This document shows, piece by piece, positions 11,600-24,008 of a DNA stretch of 64,000 nucleotides. Position 1 is the first letter of the stretch. Every line of letters begins with the position of its first letter. The translations under genes were made by a program, and so were the position numbers. The stretch is from Eonycteris spelaea (lineage: Eukaryota; Chordata; Mammalia; Chiroptera; Pteropodidae). The stretch lies in NCBI GenBank assembly GCA_003508835.1, contig PUFA01000183.1, positions 2,728,001-2,792,000 on the forward strand. Direction: 5' to 3'. The notes beneath the pieces are model-generated. The model worked only from the letters and a program-made list of their open reading frames with translations. It was not told the DNA's origin and ran no database searches.

Positions 11600-11910
11600 T
11601 TTCCAAAAAAAAAAAAAAAAAAGAAACTCCTATTCACTGTGGAAATTCAAATGACACTATAATTAAAAAGTAGAAAATTTAAATACTTCCTTAATCCCAC
11701 TATTAGTGGTAACAACTCTTAAAAGCTCTCATGTACACATTGGTTTTTCTGTGCATGTATGAACACATATACGTAAATATATATATTTGTTTAATATGAA
11801 TGTAATATACTTTTACATACATCTTTCCATGTCAAAACAGATATAACATATTCTTATTAATGGTTGCATGATATTCCATTATCACAAAGTGATTTTAATA
11901 TACAAATTTT
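11600..11910 (-). repeat. Old L1 3' end, reversed
   Basis: Begins at an A run (11606-11623). It then contains 'catctttccatgtcaaaac', 'ttaatggttgcatgatattc' and 'cattatcacaaagtg', the reversed 3' part of an old L1M. Low-order ATATAT text lies inside it. Confidence 0.55.
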
Positions 11911-12439
11911 AATAAGAATGAAAAACTTCAGAGTTTGAACCTCTAGAGAAAAATAATCACTAGCAACTTTAGATGATCATTTCTCAGCAAATGACCTAAA
12001 ACTCCACAATTTGTGATCAGCAACATAATTCATTTCCAAAAGAAAGAACAAAGCCCTGGTAAGGGTTGGGAGGAATACTCTGAAAAGCTAAACTTGGCAC
12101 CTCTTCTAAAGTGTCCAGCTAGTTCTAGAATATTGGGAAGGCCTCTTGGTCATGATTCATTTGCAACTAATGAGAACTAGGCCACATGAGCCTACATACA
12201 GGTTACCTGCCAGGTGAGACCAAAGCATGCTCATAGATCCTACTTGCTAGGTCATTGGCATGAATGTACCTGGGGAAAAAAAGCAATTGCTTTAGATTCT
12301 ATTCATTATTATTAATAGGAATTTCTGCAGCTATAGCCTAATTATATTTCTGGGCACTGGCAAAGTAAAAGTAAATCAAATCAGATCCTTCTCTTTTCAA
12401 TTCAGCACAACTGCTTTCTAGAGATCTAAAACGTTGACA

Positions 12440-12900
12440 TCAAGAATGACTCAATTACATTTTAAAGATGTTCATTATAACATTACTTAACAACAATGGG
12501 AAAAAAATGGAAACGACCTAAATATTTAACAATATGAAATTTGTTAAGACTCCATCATATAGTCATTGTTTTAAAATACAGTTGTATAAGATACTTAGTA
12601 CATGAGAATTGTCCAAGACATATCAAGTGAACAAAAAACCCAGTTTTTATAAAACTGCATTTTAGAATCTTATTATCTGGAGGAAGAACATATAGAGTAA
12701 AAAATATATACTATTAAAGCATTATTTAGAGAATATAAAGTGAAAAGGCATTTAAAATAATATTAATATGAAAAATTTTAACAGTGCTTAGCTTCTAGAA
12801 TGATTGATTTTTTAAATTTTCTTACTTTTGCTTAACTTTTCTAAAATAAATATGTATCACTTTTGTTATTAAAAACTTAAGGAGAAAAAAAAAACAAGAA
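12440..12900 (+). repeat. Old L1 3' end
   Basis: Follows the order of an old L1M 3' end: 'gatgttcattataacattac', 'ggaaacgacctaaatattta', 'tgtccaagacatatcaagtg', 'aacagtgcttagcttctaga' and an A-rich end near 12890. No open frame survives. Confidence 0.65.
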
Positions 12901-13074
12901 ATAAAAATAAACTCAGCATGGTTTATCAAGAGGCAAAGTATAATCCCTGTCTTCAAAGGAAACAGACACTCACTGGTAGTCATAATTCTCCCAAAACAGA
13001 TTAGTGAGAGGGTCAGTAAGGTGAGAGAGATGAGTATATTAATAGACTTACAAGCCTATGATATGATTCTGAAA

Positions 13075-13205
13075 CCAGGTGTTCATATCAGTATTTTCTA
13101 ATGAGAAAATAGAATTTGAGAGAGATTATGAAGCTTGCCCAAGGTCACAGCAAGGAGCCTGGGTTCAATCCAATTCTACCTGATTCCAAGTTCACTCCTT
13201 TCCTA
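13075..13205 (-). repeat. MIR SINE, reversed
   Basis: Reversed MIR: 'ttttctaatgagaaaataga', 'agcttgcccaaggtcacagc' and 'gcctgggttcaatccaattc'. It abuts a MIR in the opposite orientation. Confidence 0.8.
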
Positions 13206-13412
13206 CTTCTGTGTTATACAGTGGTTGAGAACAGGGCCACTGAGGCAAGCTTGTCTGGATTTGAACTCAGTGCTACCACTTTCTAGCTGCATAACCTCAC
13301 GTAGGTTATTTTTAACTTCCCACACGCGGGATTTTGCATAAAGTCCTTGCTAGGTTTAAAGGAGTTAACATGCAAAGTGCTCAGAGCAAATACTACTTAA
13401 ATGTTATCTACT
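13206..13412 (+). repeat. MIR SINE, near full length
   Basis: The full MIR order is visible: 'acagtggttgagaacagggc' head, 'tctggatttgaactcagtgc', 'ctagctgcataacctcacg', and a tail with 'gttaacatgcaaagtgctca'. It forms a head-to-head pair with the reversed MIR at 13075. Confidence 0.8.
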
Positions 13413-14407
13413 TTTGCTGCTGTAAAGCTGACTTGTGACCTAGTCAGTGCTGACTGGTCTAGAGCAGGGCACCTGACTTTAAGTAAGCCAGTGAGTACCC
13501 TTACTGAATTTGGGAACCAAGAAGGTTGGGCCAATCAAGGAGTTCTCTTAATTGTATCTTCTTCAGATCTTAGTCGCACATATAGTGTATAGTGTATAGG
13601 CAAATCCTTGCCTGGAAAATCCACTGGGTCTGTGAATTTAAGGACTCCTGCCACTGAAGATCTATGAAATATGAATCAGATATATTCATGTGAGTTTCAA
13701 ACACATTTCCCAAGAAGCCAAGTAGAAAACTGCCGTAGACGCAAAGCGCTTATGCAGTCAACGGATTTATTGCACCCCTCATCTAATCCAAGGGGAGCTT
13801 GCACACCCCAGCCCTTGGTTGATGAAAGCTGGCTTTCTTTTCATATCCAGGGGCCAAATGGACATTTGTTTCAGGTCACAAGAGAAGGATATCAGCATCC
13901 CAAAGAACCCAAGTATATCTCAGTGTAGCTTTTTCCCAAGCCAATTTCTAAAACACAATTTTTTAGGACATGTTCATATCTGTCGTATGAAGAAATACAA
14001 AGCTTGGTGGCTAAATAAATCTGAGAAATATCGCATTAAACAAAATTTTAGGATTTTTGGGGATCATTAACATGCTAATATAGGAGTTTCTAATAGGAGG
14101 CTATGCTAGGCAATATTTCCTCACTATATACCCTTTGTTCAGATATTCAAAAACCTGTATGTCATGGAACACATTTTGGGAAATGTTACTCTGGCTCTGT
14201 GACCACAAGTCTTCACTGAAAAGTAAACTGGTAAGTCCCTTGGCTATGCAAAAATCTAGGCATGGAGGAAAGGTAATTAGAGAAAGAGTAGGCAAATCCT
14301 TGGCCAAAAGGGCTGAGAATAGGAATGAGAATCTAGAGCAAAGGCAAAGATGAAGATGGAAGCAAAGTCAAAGATTCTGAACAGAAATTGAGGGGAGGAT
14401 GGAAAGG
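13412..14407. other. Unique sequence
   Basis: No gene or repeat recognised. Several 60-85 codon frames on both strands overlap one another and carry no motif. Confidence 0.45.
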
Positions 14408-14885
14408 TGTATTTATTTTCTGTGGCTGCTATAACAAATTATCACAAGTTAGTGGCTTAAAACAACACAAATATATTCTCTTTCAGTCCAAAGTTTCAAA
14501 AGGAGTTTTGAGCAGCTAAGATCAAAGTGCCAGCAGAGATGGTTCTCTTTAAAGGCTCTAGGGAAGAATCTGCCCCCTGCCTCTTCCAGCTTCCAGAAAT
14601 TGTCTTGGCTTATGGCCCCATCACTCCAATCTGTGTGTCTGCAGTTACAGCACCTTCTCCCCTATCTTACCTTCCTGAATTCCTCTTATAAAGACCCTGG
14701 TGATTATATTGGATGACCTGGATAATCTAGGACAATATTTCCATCTCAAGGTCCTTAATCATATCTGCAGAGGTCTTTTTTGTTGTTTTGTTTTGTTTTT
14801 GTCTTGCCACGTAAGGTAACATATTCACAGGTTCTGGGGATTAAGACATAGACATCTTTGGAAGGCCATTATTCAGCCTACCACA
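14408..14885 (-). mobile_element. MLT1-type MaLR solo LTR, reversed
   Basis: Read on the minus strand this is an MLT1D-like LTR. On the plus strand the reversed 3' end comes first ('tattttctgtggctgctata', then 'agtggcttaaaacaacacaa'). The middle carries 'ctagggaagaatctgccccc' and 'gaccctggtgattatattgg'. The end has 'cacaggttctggggattaag' and 'attattcagcctaccaca'. It belongs to a different MLT1 subfamily from the copy at 571. A T/GTTTT-rich patch at about 14778-14800 is a later expansion. Confidence 0.85.
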
Positions 14886-17800
14886 GGCTGGCAGAGGCTA
14901 GAAGTGGAAAAGCTGGTGAGAAATGGATTGGTAAATCATGGTAAATCAGGAGGGCTTGGTCTCCTCACAAGTAACAGCCAAATTTCTCCCTGCCAGTTCC
15001 ACCGGCTATTTATTCTCCCTTTATAACAAGATGGATTAATGATTCTCACTGACACATTTAAGTGCAGAATGCCAGACAATCCCTCCATGTCTTACAGGTG
15101 GGACCAAAACTTCACCCAAACTGCAACCGACAGCTAAATTTTCTTTCTAATTTGGGTATTAGAAACAAAATTACAAACTAGACATGCATAAGAAAGAAAA
15201 GAGTTATATTTAGGAATTTAAAACCTGAGTGGGTTGCCATTTCTCTTTCACTAGTTGTTATACCTATGCTTATGCATAGAATTTTAGAGCAACTATTTTA
15301 TTCTGTTAAGGATAAACACTGAAGAAGAAAACACAGACATGTTCACATAAATTACAGAGTGGAACTTGGACCACTAGTGTGTTGAATGGTATGAATAAAA
15401 TTATCCAGGGTTATTTTATATGATAGACAAATATTTTAAGGCACAAGCTACCCAAAGTTTGCTGATATGAGGGCTTTGTCGCTGTCTTACCAGAAACTCA
15501 AGGATGCACTTAATTGACCAGCCAGCCACTTGGCAGTCTGAGGCTTTCTTACCACCAGTACCCCCGATGTTCTAAACAAGAATAGACAATGTCTTAACTC
15601 GAGGAGCACTGTTCTTAGTGAGGAAGCAGGTCTCCATTTTCACAAAGCTACATCCTTGCCCAGAAAGAAAGAGAAGCTCCAGGTCTGATTATGAAGATCC
15701 CCATACAGGACATTGGTGTGGAGAGAAACGTAAGCCATACTTATATGTAGTAGTATCTTTTCCCCTAAAATTATGTTTAAAATGTTTTAAAAATTCAATT
15801 CTGGCAGTTTATGTAAGTGCCAATGTGAGAAGAGCTAAGCTGGCAATTTTCACTTTGCCAGTTTCCCAAGGAGAAACAAAGATTTTTTTCATGTGTGCAA
15901 TAATCTCCAAATTTAGTCAAGACTGGAATTTCACTGTTTTTTATTTTTATAGCAGCAGTGTTTTGCCCATAGGGGGGAAAATAAAGAATCTGGGAAAGAG
16001 ACAATTTGCCATTGACTAGGAGACAGGGCTGGGGGTGAGGGGTGGAAATCACAACAAATTTTCAATTTTTATCCTGAGGGATTTGGGCAGTTATTTGGTC
16101 AAACCTATATATGAATGTCAAATAATGCTGATACAGGGACCTTGAAAAATCACCTTTGTTTTTGTGGAAAAAGGGAGAGAGGAAATTGAGGTGAAACTGC
16201 AAAACGTTTCTTTCTTTCTTTTTTTTTTTTTTCACGAACCCAGCAAAAAAGAAGGTCCTCTTTAGCCGCCAGTGCAAATGTTTTTGCAAAGTTCCACTGC
16301 CAAATGCCTTTGATGCCTGCCAGTTTTCATAATTGAAAGATACCTTTTTAAATGAACTTGCTGGTTTTCTACTGGGCGAGAGAATCCTTCCCACATCTGG
16401 ATGGTTTCTTCCTTCCAGCAATATCCAGTTCCTTCAAAGACTTCATTGAAGATCTGCAATGTTGGAAAGCACATCACCCTGACCACCTAATACTCAGCGG
16501 CACTATTTTAGAACAGATAGATTGCTTAAGACTTTTTATTGTACAAAATTATATGATGAAATGCAAATCAATAATCTCTGAGCAGTGTCAGTCAGTTCAC
16601 ATCTTATTGGTCTGCTATGAATAAAACCAAATCTCATCTTCTTACTGAAAAACATTGCAGAAAACCTGAACTGGGAGAATAGTCAAGTAAGTAGAGTGAA
16701 GGCAAACACTAACATCTATAAGAAAACTATTATTTTTGTAGAAGGAAAGCCTACATAAAGACACCAAGAGTGTGTTTTCATTGCACTCCATCAAGACGTT
16801 TAATAAAACTGCCATTCCTAACACACTACTAGCTACTTTAGAATTGTTTGCACAGTTACTCAGCAGGAAACTAACATTTGAACCCACCAATCTTTTGAGT
16901 TGCAAATTCAATTTTAAACTTTTTATTTAAAAGGCCTCAAGAATATCTATCACTGCAGGCATAGAGATGATAATAACATTAAACTTTATGAATTATTACT
17001 TTCCAATCAAGGGTGACAGACTTGCTTATATGAACAGGGTGAGACTTTTCATAAGCAGTAGAGTTCCATCCAACTTCTCCTGATTCTATCTGCCAAAGAA
17101 AGGAAAAGGATATTACATTTTAAAATAAAATTCCTCCAAATAAAATCCTACCAAAGCTTAATGTCTGAGAGTTCTTGTGGTGCCTTTATGTTGTAAATGC
17201 TGAGGTTTTATATTACTTATTTAAGCTTTAGTCTCCAATAGAGCTGGCAAACAAAACCCAAGAATGCTGAAACAGCTGTAGTACTGTATCTGAGTCATTT
17301 GGACCAAAGCAGACATGGGGACATGAAACAGAAGTATTCTCTCAGACCACTACAATTCTTTGCTTTTCAATTTCCAGACAAAGAACTAGTAATGGCTGCT
17401 AATCTCATGAAAACTCAGTGAGGCATACAAGTTGGATATTAAGGCTGATACTTGCTAATATTTTTAAAGGGCCACTTCAAAGGAAGACTTCAGGTTCTTA
17501 GAACTAAATCTAATTCATTAGAGGCTTTGATTGTACTTTCATTACAAAGAGTGAATCTCACAGATATCCAAACAGCATTCCAAGTCAACAAGACATATAT
17601 TTTAAAAGAAAGCCAAACAAGGATGGCTACAAATCTTGGACATTAACTGCATTAATGCATACTCGTTAATTCAGAGTCAGTTACAGGACTGGAATGAAGT
17701 TTGCTAAGCAAATCAAGGATGTAAAGAATTCTAATTTAAATAGCTTAAGAGAAATTGCTTTTTAAAATCCTTTTTAAAAAATCTAAAAGTGTTTGTTCAA

Positions 17801-18055
17801 CTATAAATAGCTGACATGTTAATTATAAATAATGCTTTAAGATGGCATGCTAATTATAAATAATGCTTATCAGTAGGTTTTCCAAGGCCCCTAAGAGGCA
17901 ACTGCTCTCTTTCCAGACTTAGTTTAAGTCACTCAGTTTTTGAGAAGGCTGTGAACTCTTTAGCCTTAAACATAGTTCATTAAAGCACGTTTCATGCTTT
18001 CAAATTCAAGTTGCCTCACTCCATTAGTCTGAAATAGTACATTTTTATTGCAATC
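14886..18055. other. Unique sequence, about 3.2 kb
   Basis: No gene recognised. The longest frame in the window lies here (15618-16019 +, 133 codons). It has no domain, low-quality composition and an overlapping minus-strand frame, so I do not call it. A TTTC/T run occurs at 16206-16232. A duplicated TAATTATAAATAATGCTT motif lies at 17815-17868 and is listed separately. The stretch is repeat-poor, a usual property of conserved non-coding DNA, but that needs alignment. Confidence 0.45.
17815..17868. promoter_or_regulatory. Duplicated TAATTA-containing motif (candidate only)
   Basis: Two 23-base copies, 17815-17837 and 17846-17868, differ at one base (CATGTTAATT versus CATGCTAATT) and sit 31 bp apart, about three helical turns. 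Each contains TAATTA, the core bound by many homeodomain proteins, and TAAATAAT. This could be a tandem duplication with no function. Regulatory use is inference only. Confidence 0.3.
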
Positions 18056-18290
18056 CTTTAGTCCAGCAATCTCCAACTTTTTAGGCCAGGGACCAGTGCT
18101 CCTATGAGAATCTAATGCCTGATGCTATGAGGTGGAGCTATAACGGTGATGCTAGCGCTAAGGAGTGACTGCAAATACAGATAAAGCTTCGCTCACTTGC
18201 CACTCACCTCCTGCTGTGTGGCCTGGTTCCCAACAAGCCATAGACCAGTACTAGTATATGGCCCAGGGGTTGGAGACCCCTACTTTAGTA
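18056..18290 (+). mobile_element. MER1-type nonautonomous hAT-Charlie transposon with target duplications
   Basis: The element itself is 18064-18282. It starts CAGCAATCTCCAAC and ends GTTGGAGACCCCTA, imperfect terminal inverted repeats of the MER1 type. The interior has 'gctcctatgagaatctaatg', 'cacctcctgctgtgtggcc' and 'ggcccaggggttggagaccc'. The 8-bp flanks CTTTAGTC (18056-18063) and CTTTAGTA (18283-18290) match at 7 of 8 bases, as expected for hAT transposition. It is shorter than full MER1, with internal loss, and carries no transposase. Confidence 0.92.
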
Positions 18291-18309
18291 CACATTTATT
18301 CTCAGATCA

Positions 18310-18485
18310 TTAACTCACTTTAGGACCTTAGGCAAGTTTCTTGACATCTACAAGCCTCAGTTTATTTCTCCAGAAAAATCATAACATTTATTTGCTAAAT
18401 GAGCTAATGTATGTAAGGTGTTTAGTAGAGTACATGGAACCAAGTATTCACTCAGTAAATAAGTTATTTGTATTAGTTTCGTCAT
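18310..18485 (+). repeat. MIR SINE
   Basis: MIR order: 'ttaggaccttaggcaagttt', 'caagcctcagtttatttctc', then 'aatgtatgtaaggtgtttag'. It lies directly downstream of the MER1 copy. Confidence 0.8.
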
Positions 18486-19885
18486 TGGGATAGACTATGG
18501 GTGGGTGGTTCAGTTGCCATTTTAAGATATCAGTTTATAATTTCTCAGTCTCGGGGACCATATATTTATAATGATCAAAGTGACTTTGACAAGAACCCAA
18601 AATGGAGTGTCTACCTCAGTCCAAGGGAGGAAGAGAAGCTAAGGATCCATTCAACAAGCATCATCTCCAAATAATCCACTGTAGCTAGTGAGGCAGGTCC
18701 TTTAAGGCCAAAGAGACGTAGCAAACAATGGCAGGGTATCATCAAGGAAAGCCACATGAAAGAGGGAATACACACCATAGACTCAGAGTAATTACTGAAA
18801 TCAAACACATTCCACTGTGGCCCAATCCACCTTCTCCTCCTCTGTAAGCTAAGTTCAATATATTATAATAAAGTTCAATATATTAATTCTATGATAGTTT
18901 TGAGAGGTTTGTGCCCCCTCATCTCATTTTTTTTAACCTCCTGTGGCAACTTTGCAGCCAAGGACTCTGGGAGCTAGTGTGGGCCTTAAGCCACAAGAAT
19001 GTCAGTGGCAACAGGGGAGTCTGTAACCATTCTAAGACCTACATTTTCTTTCATATGGAAAAGATAGCTGTGGTGGGTGTTATGAATGTGTGGCTCTGAC
19101 TCAAAGCATCAGGGAGTGTCCTTGACCCTTAGGTATACCAATAACACTCACTTTCATTTCTGTTCGACTTGACATATCTTTACTGAACTCTTTCTAGGTG
19201 CCATGTGCTGTGCTATTCCTGTGGAGAAAAGAGAAATAATAAGGTGTGTCTTCTGTCTTCCATTTGCAACTGGAAGTACCATTTGCAGGACCTGTTGCTA
19301 TTTTCAGCTCCAGGTGTTAGTCTGTGGTTCTGCCTCTAGCTTTCATCTAGAAAGAATCATCCAACCCAACACAGATCTCTTTTTTATGTCTTTCCTTGAC
19401 TAGAAAGAGTTATATTACATGAACTTCTTTTACAATAAAGATGTTTATCTGTCTTTTGGAGGTTTTAATCTTATAAGTGACTTTATTCAAGCTAGAGATT
19501 CTGGTCAGAGGAAAGCTAACTTTAATCCCTTCCCAATGAATGGGGATCATTTCTAAAACAGGACAACATAATTTCCCTTTTCTTGGAATCCTTTTCTTTC
19601 TTGACTCTGCCATTTACTTGCTGGAAGATAGTCTTAAAGTGCTCCCTCCAAGAACCAAAATGTACACATTAACAATCTATTGAGTTATAAGATGTCAACC
19701 ATATAGTCCAAATCTCTAAATATTATTCAAAATCTGGTAATGGTCTGACCAGATGGTACCACCTGGAACTAAATCAAGATTTATTTTTAAGTAAATACAT
19801 TTATTAATTTCCTAAAAAATTTGTCATAAAACAATAATTCCATGACCCACTGTCACACCTTCAATAGTTCTACTCAACTACTGGG
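18485..19885. other. Unique sequence with one possible L2/MIR3 scrap
   Basis: Around 19175-19260 the words 'ctttactgaactctttctag' and 'gtgccatgtgctgtgctatt' resemble a reversed L2 or MIR3 end. At 18852-18885 the words 'agttcaatatatta' occur twice in tandem. Otherwise nothing was recognised. Confidence 0.4.
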
Positions 19886-19889
19886 GCAA

Positions 19890-20208
19890 AAATCTTTTTA
19901 ATGTATTGTTAAATATATTTACGTTGTTATGCAACAGATCTCTAGAACTTTTTTTTACCTTGCAAATTGGAAACTCTATACCCACTAAACACTAATTCCA
20001 CTGCCCTTTCTCCCTTATCCTTGGTAACCATTTTTTTAGTTTCTGTTTAAATGGTTTTGGCTATTTTAGATACTGTACATAAGTGGAATCATACAGTCTT
20101 TTTCCATTTGTGACAAGCTTATTTCACTCAGTATAATGTCCTTGAGGTTTATCAATGTTGTAGCATGTGACAGGATTTCTTTCTCTTTTAATGCTGCATA
20201 ATATTCTA

Positions 20209-20247
<39 letters not shown>

Positions 20248-20248
20248 C

Positions 20249-20282
<34 letters not shown>

Positions 20283-20690
20283 CACATGTTATTTATCCAT
20301 CTACCTCTCAATAGACATTCGAGTTGCTTCTGCCTCTTGGTTATTGTAAATAATACTGTGCTAAACATAAATATAAAAATATCTCTTTGAGATGCTGCTT
20401 TGAATTCATGTATATATTCAAAAGTGAGATTGCTGAATCATATAGTAATTTTAATTATTTATTTTTTTTAAGAAAACTGTGTACTGTTTTACATAGTGGC
20501 TGCATCATCCTCACCAACAAAGCAGAAGAGTTCTAATTTCTCTACATTCTTGCCAACAGCTGACATTTTCTATTCTTTTGATAATGGTCATCCTAATGGG
20601 TATGAGGTGATATCGCATGGTGATTTTAATTTGTATTCCTCTTATGATTAGTCGACTTAAGCATCTTTTCATATGCTCATTGACTGTCAG
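19890..20690 (-). mobile_element. L1 3' end, reversed (5'-truncated)
   Basis: The plus strand shows reversed L1 3' UTR ('gatctctagaactttttttt' type, 'tccttggtaaccattttttt') and then ORF2 C-terminus. Minus-strand translation of 20066-20368 gives VEYYAALKEKEIL and ILSEISLSQMEKDCMIPL, which align with the ORF2p C-terminal region. A TG/TA microsatellite (20212-20281) has expanded inside it. This is a 5'-truncated dead copy of an old L1M subfamily. Confidence 0.88.
20212..20281. repeat. Compound (TG)n(TA)n microsatellite
   Basis: TG units to about 20244, then TA units interrupted by TG to 20281. It lies inside the reversed L1. The TA part can extrude or melt easily. Confidence 0.95.
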
Positions 20691-21029
20691 GATCTTTTAC
20701 ACTTTATTTATTCAGCACTCAAAATAGTAGCAAGAACAGACATCTACATAGTATTGAGCATTTTTTCGACTGCACTGTCTATTTAAGGGACATTGCATTC
20801 AGTTAGCATTGTTTAGAGAATGACTAAGGTCTCAGGTAAACTGTACTTTTCATTAAGGTTGCCAAGAAAGTTAAACCAAAAAGTTAAGACTGTAAGTTTT
20901 TATCATTAAGACAATAATTTTTTAAATACTTAAAACATTTTTTTTTAAATAGTGGCTCATTTATGTGTGATTAAGAGGAATTTTGAGAATTCTCCAAAAA
21001 CATTTAGTTCATTAAAATCCATAGTCTGA

Positions 21030-24008
21030 GGTGATGTCAACAAAAATGGAAGAGTAAAGACTTCAGAAAATCTTTTTCTGCATAAAATCAGTGAGAAAAC
21101 TGACCAAAAAAAGTCAGAATTAACTTTTTCAGAATGCTGGGAATGAACCAAAAGCTTGTAGCAATCTGAGGAGTGTTTGTTCATAAAATGGCTGAATTTC
21201 AGTTAATAAAGAGAACTTTATGGCATTTTAACTTGTCCCCTTCTCATTATTCTACTATCCAATCTTCCCCAAATACATGGTAGCCTTGGAAATTAACAAC
21301 CTACAATCATGTTGAAAAATAGCAGCATTATAGCTACTGAAGGGGCAGAAAGAGGATAGAATTTCTTAAAATATTCATTTCCAGAGAACTGTAATTATTT
21401 GACCTGTCTGGAGGTACCCAGGAAAAGTTTACTTGCAAGATTGTCTTTATTTGACCTGTCTCAAAGGTCACCTAATGCAAAATACTTTTTCCTCCAGGGC
21501 ACTTGTTAAATGCCAACAGAGGCAAAGATGAATATTGCAACTGCCTGAAATAGTTAAAAACAGGTGGTACAAACAATAGACTAACCAAAAGGCTTTAAAA
21601 GAAAAACAGAGATGTCCTAGGTAATTTTGTAAAGTTCCAAACAATTCTTGGGAATCTGAAGGCCGCATGCATGCCTATAAGTCCATGACTATGTACATAC
21701 TCAGAGAAGATCAGAGAAGATTCAAAGTTCTCACCTCCGAAGTGAAGGCTAATTTAGAGTTGTCAATTTCTTGGCTGTGTGCTAAAGGTATACTCCAATA
21801 TGTACAATTCTCGGCAAAGACTGGGAGACTTACTGGTTCTGGGCGTCAAAAAAAATCTTTTTCTGGTCATTAACTGACCAGAGCAGAGACCTTAGTGGCT
21901 ACATGCAACAAAAACTACAGACTTTGCAGGAATCATTAAGAAAAGTTACTAAACCACAACCACCTCCAAAACCTAGGAGGGGGAGAATCTGATTTCCAGG
22001 GTGGCCACATTACGTTGCTTTACATATCTAATTCGCAATTAAAAAATTACAAAACATGGAAAGAGGAAAGAAAGTACAGCACATACAAAGAGGACAAACA
22101 TAGCCAAGAGAATTTTCCCTGAGGAAGCCCAGACATTGGACTTTAAAGCAGCTATTTTAAATATGTGCAAAGAACTAAGGAAACCATATCTAAACAATCA
22201 AAGATAAGTACGGGAATGATATCACAACAAATAAAGAGATAGTAATTATAAAAATGAACTAATTGAAATTGTGGAATTGAAAAGTATAATATTAAGAAGA
22301 AAAATTCACTTAAGCAGGCTTAGTAGCAGATTTGACCAGGCAGAAAAAGGAATCAGTGAACTTTAAAATAGATCAACTGAGATTATCTAGCCTCTGTAAA
22401 AGAAAACAAAAAAATTAAGAAAAATAAACAGAGACCATTAAGCATACCACCATATGCATAGGTGGACTGCCAGAAGCAGAGAAGAGAGGGAAAAGGATAG
22501 AAAGAATACTTGAGAAATAATGACTGAAAACTCCCCAAATCTGATGAAAAATATTTGTGTATCCAAGAAGCTCAACAAACTCCAAGTAGGATAAATGAAA
22601 GAGAATCACACCTAGTAACATGATAATAAAACTATTAATTACAAACAGAGAATTTTGAAAGCAGCAAGAGAGAAGCAATTCTTTAAGTACGATTAATCTT
22701 CTATTGGAGCATGCTCCAATTTATTATATTATTAGTTTATTTCTTATTATAAAACATGGAGGCCAGAAGCAGTGGAATTACATATTCAAAGTGTTGAGAA
22801 GAAAAACTGCCCACCAAGAATCTATTTCTAGCAAAACTATCCTTCAAAAAAAATAAAAATAAGAAATTAGGATATTTCTAAAAAAAAATAACTGAGATGA
22901 TTTGTCACTATCAGACCACTCTATGAGTATGAGTAAAGAGACACCTTCAGGCTAAAATAAAGGATGCTAAAAGATAACTCAAATTCACATGAAGAAAATA
23001 AACTGTATTGGTAAAAGTATCTACATATACAAGCCAATATAAATATATTTTTTGTTTATAACTCTCCTTTTTCTCCTAAATTATTTTTAAGTTTAAATAG
23101 TAATAATTATAAATCTCTGTTGATAAGCAGTGTATAAATATGTAATTGACAAAAATGGCAACACAGAGAAGGTAAAGGAAATAAAGCTATAAAAGGTAAA
23201 GTTTTTATATATTATTAAAATTAAGTTGGTATTAATCTGAACAAGATTGTAACAAATTAAGATGTTAATTGTAATCCCCAGAGTAACCTCTAAGAAAATA
23301 ACAAAATATTGTAAAAGTAATGATTAGTACACTAGAAAATGCCTATTCAACACACGCACACATACTCACGCACACAAAGGCAGCAATGGAAGAACAGAAG
23401 AACAAAAAAGACATAAAATACATGAAAAGCAAAAATGTATATATGGAAAGCAAACAGCAAGATGACAGATGCAATTCCTATATTATCAGTAATTACGTTA
23501 AATGTAAATGAGTGAACACACAAATTAAACGGTATATTGACAGAGTGTACCAAAAAATATGATCCAAATATATGCTGTCTACAACAGGATCACTTTAAAT
23601 TCAAAGACACAAAAGATTGAAGGTAAACAAATGAAAAAGATACATCATGCAAACAGTAAACAAAATAGATCTGGACTATTGATACTAATAATAGACAAAA
23701 TAAACTTTAAAACAAAAATTGTTACTAAAGACAAAGAAAGACGATTTAAGGTCAATTCACAAAGTACATGTAGTGCTTTAACATATAAGCACCCAACAAT
23801 CCGGCCCAAAATTATAGGAACCAAAAATACAACTGAAGGAAGAAACAGACAATTCAACAATGATAATTGGAGGTTTCAATACCCACTTTCAATATTTTAT
23901 AGAACTAAGCCAAATATAGACAAAGAAATAGATATTTGAATAATAATATAAATTAGCTAAACCTAACAGACATCTACTGAACACTACACACAACAGAATA
24001 CATATTCT
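21030..24008 (+). mobile_element. Old L1, 5' part (5' UTR, ORF1, start of ORF2), interrupted
   Basis: Starts near 'aaaaatggaagagtaaagac', which resembles the start of old L1M 5' UTRs, and runs through A-rich ORF1-like text (22040-23300). It then enters the ORF2 endonuclease region: the plus-strand frame 23559-23939 reads NDNWRFQYPLS, an eroded version of the endonuclease GDFNTPLS-type motif. It breaks at about 24008, where a reversed L1 is inserted, and resumes at about 28808. Many stops and indels are present, so no function is expected. The 18-base perfect palindrome at 22703-22720 lies inside. Confidence 0.85.

Noticed and set aside
15618..16019. The longest open frame (133 codons) as a gene
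   Set aside because: It has no recognisable domain, an unconvincing amino-acid composition and an 85-codon frame overlapping it on the other strand. A frame this long is expected by chance in 64 kb.
23341..23380. CRISPR-like or patterned short repeats
   Set aside because: These are imperfect CACACG/CACACA words in L1-derived DNA. No regular spacer-repeat structure exists anywhere in the window.
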